Below, piece after piece: positions 15,729-24,556 of a stretch of 43,830 nucleotides of DNA. The position numbers were made by a program, and so were the translations under genes. The DNA comes from a virus. The notes under the pieces were generated by a model that was not told the origin of the DNA, did not search any database, and saw nothing but the letters and a program-made list of their open reading frames with translations. The stretch covers positions 1 to 43,830 of the IMG/VR virus record IMGVR_UViG_3300003322_000558; one strand, written 5' to 3'. Numbering within the stretch: the first letter of the stretch is position 1; each line of letters opens with the position of its first letter.

Positions 15729-17856
15729 TATTTGCGAGAGGGGTGACGCCCAGGCTGCGGCGATAGAGTTGCTGGCGGGTCGTGTCGTTGATCGGATAGC
15801 CGCGCTGGCGCAGGGCGTCGTCGATCAGCTTTACCTGATCCTTCGGGATCACCACGGTCTGCTGGTCGGTCACGGCGCCAGCCGGCGTCTTCTTGTCCAG
15901 CCAGAAGGGGCGGTCCACCTCAACCTGCGTGAAGATCTGCGCGGCGATGGCGCGCTGCTCGGCTTCGGAGGTCTTCTTGCCGGTGGCGGCTTCCTGTGCC
16001 TGCAGGCGCTGCGAGTAGGCGGCCGTCAACCGGCCGACCGTTTTGGCGTCGTCGGTGCCCGGCTTCGCATTGGGATTGATGCCAGCTTCCTTGATGAACT
16101 GCTTCAGGATGCCGTCGGCCGACTGCAGGCGCGTGAACACGTCGTCCTTGCCAGCCTTCAGGTCGGTCTGCAACCCGACCAGCTGCTTGTACTCGGTGTC
16201 GGCCAACTGGTTGCGCAGCGCGCCTAGGTTCGTGCGCGCGAGCACCTGCGGATCGCGCCGCAAGTCGTAGTACAGATCCCAGTTCGTCTCAATCGGCACG
16301 CCCTTGGCAAGCTTGCCGGCGAAGGCCATCATGTTGTCGAACTGGCCGGGCGGGATCGAGGCGCGCACGTCGCTCGGCAGCGCGGCGAAGTTGCCGCCGT
16401 TGGCGATCAGTTGGCGTTGCACGTTCTCGACAGCCTGGTCTTCGCGCTGCTTGATCGCAGCCGTCTGCTCGTTGTACTGGCGCGTAGCCGTCTCGCGCGC
16501 GATAGCGCGGCGCTGCGGGCTGGCGGTGGGGCCCAGCGTGTCCTCGACCTGCCGGTGGATATCCTCCAGCGTCGGTCGCGCCGGCGTGCCGCCTCCGGCG
16601 TTGTAGCCGCCCATGATGCGCGACACGTAGGTCTGCGTCTCCTTGGGCAGGTACGCCAGCCACTGCTGCGGCGTGCCATTCTTGTTGGCCTCGCGCACCG
16701 CGGCGTCTACCGCGCCGGGGCCCGCGTTGTAGGCGGCCAGCCCCTGCGGCACGTTGCCCTGGTACTTCTGCAGCATGGCCTGCAGGTAGTCGCGGCCCAC
16801 GCGGGCGCGCTCGTCCGGCGTGTCGTCCTGCGCGGGCTTGACGCCGAACCCGGGGTTGGTGTTGGTGCTGTCGAGCACCTGCATCTCGCCCTTCGCCCCC
16901 TTGGGCGAGGTCAGCAGTTGCCCGTCGGCGGCGTAACGCTGTCCGCGCGACTCCTGCCCGATGACCAGGTTCGTCAGCCGTTGGAAGTCCGTAGGCACCA
17001 TGCTCGACTGATTCTGCACCATCACCTGCGTGGCGGCGGCTTGCCCGATCTTGGCATCGGCCTCTTTCGTGATCAACCCGTTCGCCTTCAGGATGTCGTT
17101 AGCATCCATCTGGTCGGCGTACTTCTTCATGTACTGATCGGCGTAGATCGGGTCGTTGCTCTGCAGCGCGGCCTGGATCGCGGTGAAATGCGCGTTGCTG
17201 ACCTGGCGCTTGACTTGCGCCTCTGCCCATTCCGCCGACTTGCCGTTGAGTTTGGCCAGGTCGTAGGTGGCCGCGCGGATCGAGCCGACCGACTCGTCGA
17301 TCACGTCGGGGTTGTTGTAGTTCCGGCCGATGTCATCCAGTCGATTGGCGATCGTGCCCTCGCGCACCGAGTTGGCGTAGCCCCGGAACTCCGCGTTCTC
17401 GTGCTGCATCAGCCCGTTGCGGAACCCCTGAAGGATGCCGGCCGATTGCCGTGCGAATTGCTGACGCTGGGCGTCGTTGCCCAACGCGCCGGCGATGTTG
17501 GAGAAGGAGGTCTGCAGCTGGCCGCCATAGTCGTCGGCGAGCGACTGACCGTTCGGGCGCTGCAAGGCGGCCTGGCCCTTCAAGGTGGTGTACCCCTGCT
17601 GCGGGTCGTACGTCAGCTTGGCCGCCGCCTCGCGCGCCTGGTTCACGGCGTCGTCCACGCGCAACTGGTTGGCGTAGTCAATCTCCTGCTGCTGGATCTT
17701 GAACGTGGTGTCCAGCAGCTGATTGCCGGCCTGTGTCAGCGCGGCGCCCTGGCGCGCGGCGATGTCGGTGCCGATCTCGCGCGGGGCTTCGAACTGGGCG
17801 CTGGGCAGGCCAGCGCGCTGGACGGTTGGGCTATCTACGGTCGGGACGCGGGCCAC
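15721..17856 (-). CDS. internal virion protein with lytic transglycosylase domain
   Basis: A 711-residue protein with a lysozyme-like SLT domain at about residues 293-385: IGQESRG (catalytic Glu at 302), SPKGAKGEMQV, and GLAAYNAGPGAV. The flanks are long Gln/Ala-rich helices (DTTFKIQQQEIDYANQL; RQYNEQTAAIKQREDQAVENV). It corresponds to the T7 gp15/gp16 ejection proteins, where the SLT domain locally cuts peptidoglycan during DNA entry. Start is GTG 17856 with GGAG upstream. It overlaps the giant gene by 8 bases. Confidence 0.88.
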   Translation of the reverse strand: MARVPTVDSPTVQRAGLPSAQFEAPREIGTDIAARQGAALTQAGNQLLDTTFKIQQQEIDYANQLRVDDAVNQAREAAAKLTYDPQQGYTTLKGQAALQRPNGQSLADDYGGQLQTSFSNIAGALGNDAQRQQFARQSAGILQGFRNGLMQHENAEFRGYANSVREGTIANRLDDIGRNYNNPDVIDESVGSIRAATYDLAKLNGKSAEWAEAQVKRQVSNAHFTAIQAALQSNDPIYADQYMKKYADQMDANDILKANGLITKEADAKIGQAAATQVMVQNQSSMVPTDFQRLTNLVIGQESRGQRYAADGQLLTSPKGAKGEMQVLDSTNTNPGFGVKPAQDDTPDERARVGRDYLQAMLQKYQGNVPQGLAAYNAGPGAVDAAVREANKNGTPQQWLAYLPKETQTYVSRIMGGYNAGGGTPARPTLEDIHRQVEDTLGPTASPQRRAIARETATRQYNEQTAAIKQREDQAVENVQRQLIANGGNFAALPSDVRASIPPGQFDNMMAFAGKLAKGVPIETNWDLYYDLRRDPQVLARTNLGALRNQLADTEYKQLVGLQTDLKAGKDDVFTRLQSADGILKQFIKEAGINPNAKPGTDDAKTVGRLTAAYSQRLQAQEAATGKKTSEAEQRAIAAQIFTQVEVDRPFWLDKKTPAGAVTDQQTVVIPKDQVKLIDDALRQRGYPINDTTRQQLYRRSLGVTPLANNG

Positions 17857-17859
17857 GGG

Positions 17860-18507
17860 TTACTCCGAATCCGGGTATTGGAACTGGTCGACATACGTGC
17901 CGCGTGTGCCGCCACTGGCGGCCGTGGCAAGGGGAACGCGGCCGTAGCGTTTGTACCACTTGTCCGCGATCGAGGAAGCGCTGCCCAGTAACGAGGTTGC
18001 GCCAGCCATGCCCGGGCTGATGGCATCGGCGCCGGCCTGCAGCGCCGCGCCGCGCGCGGTGGCATTGGCAGCGTTCACGCGGTAGCCAAAGGCTGTACGC
18101 GCGGCGTTGTTGGCGAGCGTGGCCACGTCGACATCGCGGATGTAGTCGGTGGAGCGTTGCACGGCGGCGGGTGAACCTTCGTTGACGTTCACCCCGTTGG
18201 CGGCGAAGGCGGCGCGCTGCGCGCCCTTGACCTGCCGCGCGCGCTGGCGCACGTCGATGCCCGCCTGCACCCCCTGACGGATGGCGTCCTGCGCCTGCAG
18301 TTCGGCCAGTGCCGAATTCAGGTTTGATACGTACGCCTGGTTGGCGAGTTCGGTTTTCTGCGAGGCGGCGGATAGCTCCGCGCTTTTCGCCTGCCCGAGC
18401 GCATTTACCCCCGCCCCGATCAAGGCGCCATACCCTCCGCCACCCCCCAAAAGGCTACCGGCACCGCTCGTCGCGGCCCCAGCGCCGCCTGCACTAGCGA
18501 AACACAT
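17860..18507 (-). CDS. internal virion protein, T7 gp14-like
   Basis: A 215-residue protein starting MCFASAGGAG, then Gly-rich hydrophobic segment (LLGGGGGYGALIGAGVNALG) and a long Ala/Gln helix (AELSAASQKTELANQAYVS...LQAQDAIRQG). The Met-Cys start, N-terminal hydrophobic stretch and long helix match T7 gp14-type ejection proteins. It lies between the gp13-like protein and the transglycosylase, the same order as T7 genes 13-16. Confidence 0.75.
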   Translation of the reverse strand: MCFASAGGAGAATSGAGSLLGGGGGYGALIGAGVNALGQAKSAELSAASQKTELANQAYVSNLNSALAELQAQDAIRQGVQAGIDVRQRARQVKGAQRAAFAANGVNVNEGSPAAVQRSTDYIRDVDVATLANNAARTAFGYRVNAANATARGAALQAGADAISPGMAGATSLLGSASSIADKWYKRYGRVPLATAASGGTRGTYVDQFQYPDSE

Positions 18508-18508
18508 G

Positions 18509-18985
18509 TTAGCTATTCATCTCAAAATAGTGGAACGGAAGGCCATAGGGGCCGAATGGCACCGTGTTGGTGTGCACAGTAAAGCCTATTCGGCGTAGCC
18601 AACGGATACTTTTCTCGTTTCGGGCGTCGACGTAGTTCGAAAGCCGGGGGTAGCATCCGCGCATGACCGAAAGGTACCGCAGACCTACCCGCATAAGTGC
18701 ACCGGGCATACGTTCCACCGTGGTCGTAGCCATCATCCAGGGTTGCGCTTCTTCGCCGCCCAGCATCGTGCCCATCGGAAACAGACCGCCGACCATCAGC
18801 AGTTGCCCTTTTCCCAGGACGGCCCAGGCGTGCGACGAACGCGCTACGATGTCGTGCATGGCTGCCAGCTTGTCCGTCTCGACACCGATGGTGGCTTCCA
18901 TCTCGGCGCGATCGGCCAGTCGCAGGTTGTGGACCAGTGTCTCAACGTCGCCCGGGGTGGGCCACCGCACTTCGATTTCAGCCAC
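18509..18985 (-). CDS. T7 gp13-like virion assembly protein (GNAT-fold)
   Basis: A 158-residue protein of the phage gp13/DUF2833 type, with an acetyltransferase-like fold: RWPTPGDVETLVHNLR at the start, LLMVGGLFPMG as central strands, and a closing YVDARNEKSIRWLRRIGF. In T7, gp13 is needed for assembly of the internal core and is not necessarily in the mature virion. GTG 18985 is chosen because of GGAGGTG upstream; it overlaps the nozzle gene by 8 bases. Confidence 0.8.
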   Translation of the reverse strand: MAEIEVRWPTPGDVETLVHNLRLADRAEMEATIGVETDKLAAMHDIVARSSHAWAVLGKGQLLMVGGLFPMGTMLGGEEAQPWMMATTTVERMPGALMRVGLRYLSVMRGCYPRLSNYVDARNEKSIRWLRRIGFTVHTNTVPFGPYGLPFHYFEMNS

Positions 18986-21035
18986 CGATCGACACCTCCA
19001 TGGTCATGGCCGCCAGCGTCACCGGCAGCGGGTAGGTCTGCTGGATGCACACACTGCCGTCTTCCTGCCAGCTGGGGGTCAGCACCAGTTCCATCTGGCC
19101 GGTTTGTAGCGACGGCGGGGAGTTCCACGGCTCGGTCGTGCGCACCTTGGTTTCCTTCAGCGCATCGAAGCGCGGGCCCGCGAACACTGCGCCCGACTCA
19201 GTAACGCGCATCCAGACCTTGTTCACGTTCTTCGTGCGACCTTGCCCGAACCCACCATCGATCTGCGCGGCCAGCGGCAACGTCTGCATCTGCGCGGTAA
19301 TGGGCAGACCGACCGTAATCGTGGAGCACATGGCCGGTGCTTCCAACGTGATCGCGCCGCCGGTGACAACCTGCTGCGGGTAGACCGCGCCGTCGCCCAG
19401 GATATTCACGGTCATGCCTTCCAGCCAGGTCAGGCCGGTCACGGTGTTGGTCGGCGCGCCGGTGTAGGTCGCCCCGCAGTCGACGAAATAGCAGTCGGAT
19501 TGCGACGTGAAGCGGCGCGAGTGCAACCGTTCGACGAAACGTTTCTGCACACCATTGATCGTGCGCCGCACGATCACGTACACCGCATCCTCGTCCCCCT
19601 CACCAATGGCGCACACCGACTCGAAACTGTCATCGGTGCCGGTGTCGTGGTGGTGCCAGCCGGCGACCTGTTGCTCAGGCACGTAGGTCAGCCCGAGCAG
19701 ATCCCCGTTGGAGGACACAAACCAGGCAATCTGGTACGGTGCCTTGGGCAGCGCCATATCCACAATGGTGTAGCCATCGAACAGGTGCTGCGCCAGCAAA
19801 CTCAGGTCGTTGGTGACGTAGCCCTGGGCATCGAAGCTGTACGCCAGTTCGTTCACCCGGCCGCCTCGAGCGCGCGGATAAACGATCCGGTTGCCGACAG
19901 TCTGCGGCTGTACCATGTTCGCGCCGATGTAGCTCTGCGGCCGGGCGCTGATCGTGGAGGGAGTGAGCGCGCCGGAGTCCGTCGACTGCACGCGCCACTC
20001 GGCGCTGGCGGTCAGCAGAATCAGGTTCGTCAGCGGCACGAGGTGCCGGATGCTGTTGACCTCGCGCGCGGCGATCGTGAAGACGATGGCGTCATCGTCC
20101 TGAACCGGCAGGGACTGGTTCAGGTTGCTCTCGGTGCCAGACACTGTGGCCCATACCGTTTGCGGCTTGTTGATCGTGCCGGCGAACACCCGGCGCTGCT
20201 CGAAATACGACACCGCGGCCGGGAAGTTGTTCGTGCCAACAAATGGGTTGCTCGCGTTCGGCGGGCTGATCGAGACATCGGCCTCGATGTTGTCGTCGAC
20301 GAACGAAAGCGACGGGGTTTGCCCGATGTACCCCAGCACGCCGTTGCGGATCTTGTAGACGTTGTACCGGATGGCGCCGGGCACCGCCGACCAGGACACG
20401 GTGTTGAAGTGGCCGGCAAGCGTCAGGTCGTTCGTGGTCGATACCTGGGCACTCGCTACCGACTCGTCAAGCGAGTCCGGCGCCAATGCTGTGACAGCGT
20501 AGGTGTACGTCGTGGCGCCGGCCAGTGTGGGCACCACGCCGACGCCGGTAGGCGCGGGTAGCGTGGGCTGGAACGAGATGACGGTGTACTGCCAGCTGAG
20601 CGCCCCCAATCGACGCAGTTCCGCCGGCGGGTGGTTCTGGTGCACCAGCGTCAGCACATCGGCCGACTGCACGTAGTGGATGTCGAACAGTTCGTCCTGC
20701 GTGTAGGGGGTTGCCACCTCGTAGGCCACGCCCGGTGAGGATTCCAGCGTCTGGCCCTGCGTGTGAAAGCGCACATAGCCGGCGCCGAACTCCAGCGCGA
20801 ACGTCTGCTGCGTGTTGAAGCTGAACGGGATCAGGCGCGTGCGTTTCGTGCTGTCCTTGACTTCCCGCACGAACTCAGTGCCTGCACGGTTGCGTACCGG
20901 CCCGTGTGGCAGCACCTCGAAATTGCGGGCCAGTGCAAGCCCGGTCTGGAACTTGGACAGGTCGAGCCGCCCGAACATTTCCGGGCTGATCTCGCCGCCG
21001 GCGAAGGAGCGTGCGAGGGTGCGGATCAGTGCCAT
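18978..21035 (-). CDS. tail nozzle-like protein with fibronectin/Ig-like insert
   Basis: A 685-residue tail protein. Its N terminus (LARSFAGGEISPEMFGR...) is typical of the large nozzle/tail tube B-like proteins of BPP-1-type and other podoviruses. Residues about 160-265 (LPAPTGVGVVPTL, TYTYAVTALAPDSLDESV, SWSAVPGAIRYNVYKI) form a fibronectin type III/Ig-like insert. ATG 21035 overlaps the adaptor stop as TGATG. It should form the distal tail tube below the adaptor. Confidence 0.82.
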   Translation of the reverse strand: MALIRTLARSFAGGEISPEMFGRLDLSKFQTGLALARNFEVLPHGPVRNRAGTEFVREVKDSTKRTRLIPFSFNTQQTFALEFGAGYVRFHTQGQTLESSPGVAYEVATPYTQDELFDIHYVQSADVLTLVHQNHPPAELRRLGALSWQYTVISFQPTLPAPTGVGVVPTLAGATTYTYAVTALAPDSLDESVASAQVSTTNDLTLAGHFNTVSWSAVPGAIRYNVYKIRNGVLGYIGQTPSLSFVDDNIEADVSISPPNASNPFVGTNNFPAAVSYFEQRRVFAGTINKPQTVWATVSGTESNLNQSLPVQDDDAIVFTIAAREVNSIRHLVPLTNLILLTASAEWRVQSTDSGALTPSTISARPQSYIGANMVQPQTVGNRIVYPRARGGRVNELAYSFDAQGYVTNDLSLLAQHLFDGYTIVDMALPKAPYQIAWFVSSNGDLLGLTYVPEQQVAGWHHHDTGTDDSFESVCAIGEGDEDAVYVIVRRTINGVQKRFVERLHSRRFTSQSDCYFVDCGATYTGAPTNTVTGLTWLEGMTVNILGDGAVYPQQVVTGGAITLEAPAMCSTITVGLPITAQMQTLPLAAQIDGGFGQGRTKNVNKVWMRVTESGAVFAGPRFDALKETKVRTTEPWNSPPSLQTGQMELVLTPSWQEDGSVCIQQTYPLPVTLAAMTMEVSIGG

Positions 21036-21709
21036 CAGTTGCGCCCCGCCATCCACGGTACGATCTGCTGCGGCCGTACCTGTCGTTGCACACCGTCGGC
21101 CTGCACCGCGCGGGCTTTCGCCACCAGGTAGGCGTTGTACTGTCCGGTGCTTTCCTGGCGCCCCTCGGCGCCTTTGATGATCGGCCCGGCCAGATAGCTG
21201 GCCAGCAGGCGCGCCAGCGCCTCGACGAAGATCGGCGAAAAACGCGTGGTGTCCTCGACCCGGATCACGTAGCGGCCGACAGCTTGGTCCTGGTTCGTGA
21301 CAATGATGTCGTTGCCGTCTTCATCGATCTCGGTCGCAAAGTCCTGCGGCACGTACGATACCGCCGGGATCGGTCGGGTATCGAACGGCTGCCGCGACAG
21401 CGGCGGCACACCGGCGTAGTAATCGTTGGGAGCGTCCGGGGGCAGCACTGCGAAGAACTTCAAGCAGTCGTCCGGCTTCGCGTAGGCGTACTGCCACGAG
21501 GTGTAGGGGTAAGCCACCTGCGCCAACTGGATGCGGCGCGTGGCAAACGACCAGGTATGCTCTTGCAGGAGCATGTCGCGCGCAATCGGATACCACCGCG
21601 CGCAGTGGTCGGCCTGCGCGCTGCCTTCGGGCGGGTCGATGCTGGCGACGGTTGCCTCATCGCCCAAGTGGCTCAGGGCCAGATTGCAGATATCGGTGGG
21701 AGATGCCAT
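21035..21709 (-). CDS. tail tubular protein A-like head-tail adaptor
   Basis: A 224-residue protein with the conserved start ASPTDICNLALSHLGDEA, WYPIARDMLLQEHTWSFATRR, and a helical C-terminal part, matching T7 gp11-like adaptors that ring the portal and connect it to the nozzle. It directly precedes the nozzle gene, as expected for the family. Confidence 0.88.
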   Translation of the reverse strand: MASPTDICNLALSHLGDEATVASIDPPEGSAQADHCARWYPIARDMLLQEHTWSFATRRIQLAQVAYPYTSWQYAYAKPDDCLKFFAVLPPDAPNDYYAGVPPLSRQPFDTRPIPAVSYVPQDFATEIDEDGNDIIVTNQDQAVGRYVIRVEDTTRFSPIFVEALARLLASYLAGPIIKGAEGRQESTGQYNAYLVAKARAVQADGVQRQVRPQQIVPWMAGRN

Positions 21710-21712
21710 GAA

Positions 21713-22240
21713 TTACCCCAATGCTTGATCGAACGCAGATACGATTTGCAACCCCGTACCGGCAGTCTGACGAATCGCGAAGAACCAGCCGGCGGGCAGC
21801 GCGATCGTGTAGGAGCACGCCGCTTGATTTCCAAGACTGAGGCCGACCACAAGCGCGCCGCTGAGGTTGTTCTTGTAGTTGCCAACTGCGCTACCAGTAC
21901 CGCCAGCTACGGCATTGGTGGCGCCAATGACAATCTGGCCTTCGTTATTTGAGGCGCCACTGAGACTGATCGTGCTGTTCGCTTGCAGGCTTATTGTGAT
22001 GAGGGCGGGCTTGGTCGTATCCGACGCCTGGTACGCGGTTCCCAACGTCAATGCGCGGGAGGTAGGTGCGCCGATTGTGGAGGGCCCCGCGGGGCCAGTT
22101 GCCCCGGTCGGACCCGTGGCATCGGTGGCGCCTGTCGCCCCAGTGGGGCCGGTCGGGCCGGTCGGGCCGGCGGGGCCCGTCGCACCGGTCGGACCTGCTG
22201 GACCTTGCACTCCACCGCCACCCATTGCGATATCGGCCAT
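21713..22240 (-). CDS. collagen-like virion fibre/decoration protein
   Basis: A 175-residue protein. Residues 10-53 are collagen-like Gly-X-Y repeats ([19 protein letters not shown]...) with one Ala-Thr-Asp irregularity; residues 60-175 form a Ser/Thr/Gly-rich beta domain ([31 protein letters not shown]). Collagen-like stalks of this kind carry head or tail decorations and trimerise. Neighbours are virion structural genes. Confidence 0.82.
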   Translation of the reverse strand: MADIAMGGGGVQGPAGPTGATGPAGPTGPTGPTGATGATDATGPTGATGPAGPSTIGAPTSRALTLGTAYQASDTTKPALITISLQANSTISLSGASNNEGQIVIGATNAVAGGTGSAVGNYKNNLSGALVVGLSLGNQAACSYTIALPAGWFFAIRQTAGTGLQIVSAFDQALG

Positions 22241-22245
22241 GGTGC

Positions 22246-22740
22246 TTACCTCGGCAGACGACGCACGGCGAAGGACCAGGTGGCGTCCCGCGCCTGCGCG
22301 TCGTTGTTGGTGATGCCCAGCACGTAATCCATGTTGGCGGCGAGCTGGATCTTGTCGGTGCCCGGATCCCCCAACGACGCGTTCACCTTGTTGGTGGACA
22401 GCAGCATCAGCGTGAACAGGGCTGACGGGAGCGCGCCAGGCGTGACGTTGACGCGGCAGGTCTGCGGCTCGGGCATCGCCAGCCCTTCCGCTGTACGGCT
22501 GCGATTCGTGCCTGGATTCAGCGTGCCGCCGGTGCTGCTCGCGTTCTCGTAGAGCCGCACGGTCAGGCTGTCGGCTGTGGTGCCGTAGCTGCGCCGCTCG
22601 ATCAACACGGGGTATGGCCCGGTGCGGAACGACGCATAAGTGGTCGCGGCCGAAGCCAGCGCCGAAATCATGTTGCTATAGACGAACATCTCCCCCGCGA
22701 TGGTCGCTTGGACTGCATCGTCGCGGATAACGTCAGCCAT
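22246..22740 (-). CDS. virion structural protein, unassigned
   Basis: A 164-residue protein ([23 protein letters not shown]...) with beta-strand patterns ([42 protein letters not shown]) and no cysteine cluster. It starts just after the terminator that separates the capsid genes from the tail genes. Likely a minor capsid, decoration or tail component; no family recognised. Confidence 0.75.
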   Translation of the reverse strand: MADVIRDDAVQATIAGEMFVYSNMISALASAATTYASFRTGPYPVLIERRSYGTTADSLTVRLYENASSTGGTLNPGTNRSRTAEGLAMPEPQTCRVNVTPGALPSALFTLMLLSTNKVNASLGDPGTDKIQLAANMDYVLGITNNDAQARDATWSFAVRRLPR

Positions 22741-22754
22741 TTTGATCCCCTAGC

Positions 22755-22780
22755 AAAAACAGGGGCGCGCGGCCCCTGTT
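22755..22780 (-). terminator. strong rho-independent terminator after the capsid gene block
   Basis: Leftward, AACAGGGGC (22780-22772) pairs perfectly with GCCCCTGTT (22766-22758) around a 5-nt loop, and the RNA continues as GTTTTTGC. This 9-bp GC stem with a U-run lies after the scaffold/capsid/cement genes and before the tail genes, so it may keep capsid mRNA in excess over tail mRNA by partial termination. Confidence 0.85.
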
Positions 22781-22808
22781 CTGGTTCTTCTTGTTTGGCC
22801 GGAGCGGA

Positions 22809-22997
22809 TCAGGCCAGTGCGTCGTCCTTCGGCTTGCGGCCAGGCTTCTCGGATTCGACCGGTTCGAACCAGGTGCCGCCCGGGCGCGACAGTCCGATCT
22901 TGGCCAGGTCGTCCTCGATCTCGAACACGTCGCCCGGCTGGCGCAGGGCGTGACCGCCCTTGCCAGCATAGCCTTGTGCAATTGCGCGTACCAGCAT
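22809..22997 (-). CDS. small head-region protein (62 aa)
   Basis: ATG 22997 follows AGGAGAAACGCAC. The 62-residue product has GDVFEIEDDLAKIGLSRPGG, a motif seen in small proteins next to phage capsid genes, and a basic/acidic tail (KPGRKPKDDALA). No function established; it lies between cement protein and terminator. Confidence 0.75.
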   Translation of the reverse strand: MLVRAIAQGYAGKGGHALRQPGDVFEIEDDLAKIGLSRPGGTWFEPVESEKPGRKPKDDALA

Positions 22998-23009
22998 GTG
23001 CGTTTCTCC

Positions 23010-23468
23010 TTAGGCGACCGTGAAGCCGGCCGAGTAGGCGCGGTTATACTGGGTGTCCTTCGTGATGAAGGCATCCGCCGTGCCGGCCGTAACCGCAGCA
23101 CCTGCGATGCGGTAAACAACGCGCCAGAAGCGTTCCAGACCAATCGGCAGACGGCCTTGGTAGATGAAGGTGTTCGCCGTCATCACGGCTGGCGCAAGCG
23201 CAGCGGTGAGCGGGAACTCCTTTGGCGAGGCGAAGCCAACGTTATCGTCGACCTGCAGCACGAACTGCACCGTGCCGCCGGCCGCCACAACAGCGGTGCC
23301 AATACGGATGTTCAGCCAGAAATCCTCGCCCGGCCCCTCGTCGATGTTCTGCGGGGTGGACGGGATGCCCGTCGGGTTGCTGTCGTAGACGTTCGTCGAA
23401 ACCAGGTCGCCAGTGCCGTTGATCAGCGACTGGCCGTTTGAGAACTGCTCGTTGATGTCCATGTACAT
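23010..23468 (-). CDS. capsid cement protein, Bbp16-like
   Basis: A 152-residue beta-rich protein starting MYMDINEQFSNGQSL, with FWLNIRIGTAVVAAGGTVQF and FWRVVYRIAGAAV strands. This pattern, and its place immediately downstream of the major capsid gene, matches the Bbp16 family of BPP-1, which cements capsomers from outside. ATG 23468 has AGGAGAAACACC upstream. A longer frame into the capsid gene is rejected. Confidence 0.8.
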   Translation of the reverse strand: MYMDINEQFSNGQSLINGTGDLVSTNVYDSNPTGIPSTPQNIDEGPGEDFWLNIRIGTAVVAAGGTVQFVLQVDDNVGFASPKEFPLTAALAPAVMTANTFIYQGRLPIGLERFWRVVYRIAGAAVTAGTADAFITKDTQYNRAYSAGFTVA

Positions 23469-23494
23469 GGTGTTTCTCCTGTGTCTCGACGGGC

Positions 23495-24544
23495 TTAGAC
23501 CACACGGGCCTCGGCCGACAGCAGCTGATCCACCGTACGCACTGGTACGCCCAGGAAGCGGGTGGTGCCGTTGCCGAGGTGGCCCGGGCTGATCTGGCCG
23601 AACTGGTTCAGGGCCGGCTCGACCGTCACCGCGTTCTGGCTCTTGTCCAGTGCGGCAATGCCCAGGAACTCCTTCACCGTGCGGTTGGCGTAGAACACCG
23701 GCTTGCCCATGCCCATCATCGGGATGCGCGCCATGGCCTGCACCATCAGCTTCATCAGCGCGGTGGCAGCCGTCGGCGCCTGCGTGCCGGTCTGGCCCAC
23801 GAGGTCGGACACGTCGATGTTGGCGATGCGAACCGCGTAGCGCCAGTCGCGCACCGACAGGCCGCACTTCCACTGCCACAGATCCGCGTACGCGCGGAAG
23901 CGCGCCGGCGGGGTTTGCGTGTCAAAGGCATCGATCACGCCCAGGTCTTCGTGCGTCAGGCCGGCGCGCGTGCCCTTCGGGTAGATGCCAGTCACCGTGT
24001 TCTGGCCCCACACCACCAGCCACACCGAGGTGTTGTCCACGCCCGTGCCGCCGCCATCCACGATGTTCTGACCGTTGGCGGCCGACTTCAGCGAATAGCG
24101 CGGGGCGAAGCCCGTGAAGCGCTCGGGGTTCACCGACTGGTCGCCGTAGAACAGGGTCTGGCACAGCGACTGATTCATGCCCTCGATTTCGGCCTGAGCT
24201 TCCGAGAGGCGGAACGACGACGCATCGCCGTTCAGCTCGACGAGTGCCTTGTCGACTTCGTTGCGGGCTTCCAGCATGCCGCAGGTGTCATCGACCTGCG
24301 CACGGGTGGATTTCGTCGGCTGCACGCCCTGGTAGAGCTTGCGCCACGTCGGGTTGGGCAGGCCGGTGCGGACCGTGGTGCGGTGGCCGGTGGGCAGGTT
24401 GCCCTCGATCCACAGCATGTCGGTCAGGACTTCGTTCGACTGGTTCAGCAGTTCGACGACGGTTGCGGTCGACCCGTTGGGGTCGCGCGACTTGGCCCAG
24501 TCGGTCAGGGTGACGGCGCCCGGGGTGGTCGGTAGCGTTGCCAT
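23495..24544 (-). CDS. major capsid protein (BPP-1-like)
   Basis: A 349-residue protein in the position of the capsid gene between scaffold and cement genes. Features include TLTDWAKSRDPNGS at the N terminus, RTGLPNPTWRKLYQGV, and a C-terminal region with MGKPVFYANRTVKEFLG, as in BPP-1-type HK97-fold capsid proteins. It has an AAGGAG ribosome site. No cleavage site or protease gene is seen, consistent with a separate scaffold. Confidence 0.9.
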   Translation of the reverse strand: MATLPTTPGAVTLTDWAKSRDPNGSTATVVELLNQSNEVLTDMLWIEGNLPTGHRTTVRTGLPNPTWRKLYQGVQPTKSTRAQVDDTCGMLEARNEVDKALVELNGDASSFRLSEAQAEIEGMNQSLCQTLFYGDQSVNPERFTGFAPRYSLKSAANGQNIVDGGGTGVDNTSVWLVVWGQNTVTGIYPKGTRAGLTHEDLGVIDAFDTQTPPARFRAYADLWQWKCGLSVRDWRYAVRIANIDVSDLVGQTGTQAPTAATALMKLMVQAMARIPMMGMGKPVFYANRTVKEFLGIAALDKSQNAVTVEPALNQFGQISPGHLGNGTTRFLGVPVRTVDQLLSAEARVV

Positions 24545-24556
24545 TGTGTTGGCTCC

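Noticed and set aside
16411-17991. A 526-codon open frame on the + strand
   Set aside because: Antisense shadow of the transglycosylase gene; the leftward frame carries clear domains and ribosome sites.
23469-23879. N-terminal extension of the cement protein into the capsid gene
   Set aside because: The extension is an out-of-frame reading of the capsid gene; ATG 23468 has a strong ribosome site.
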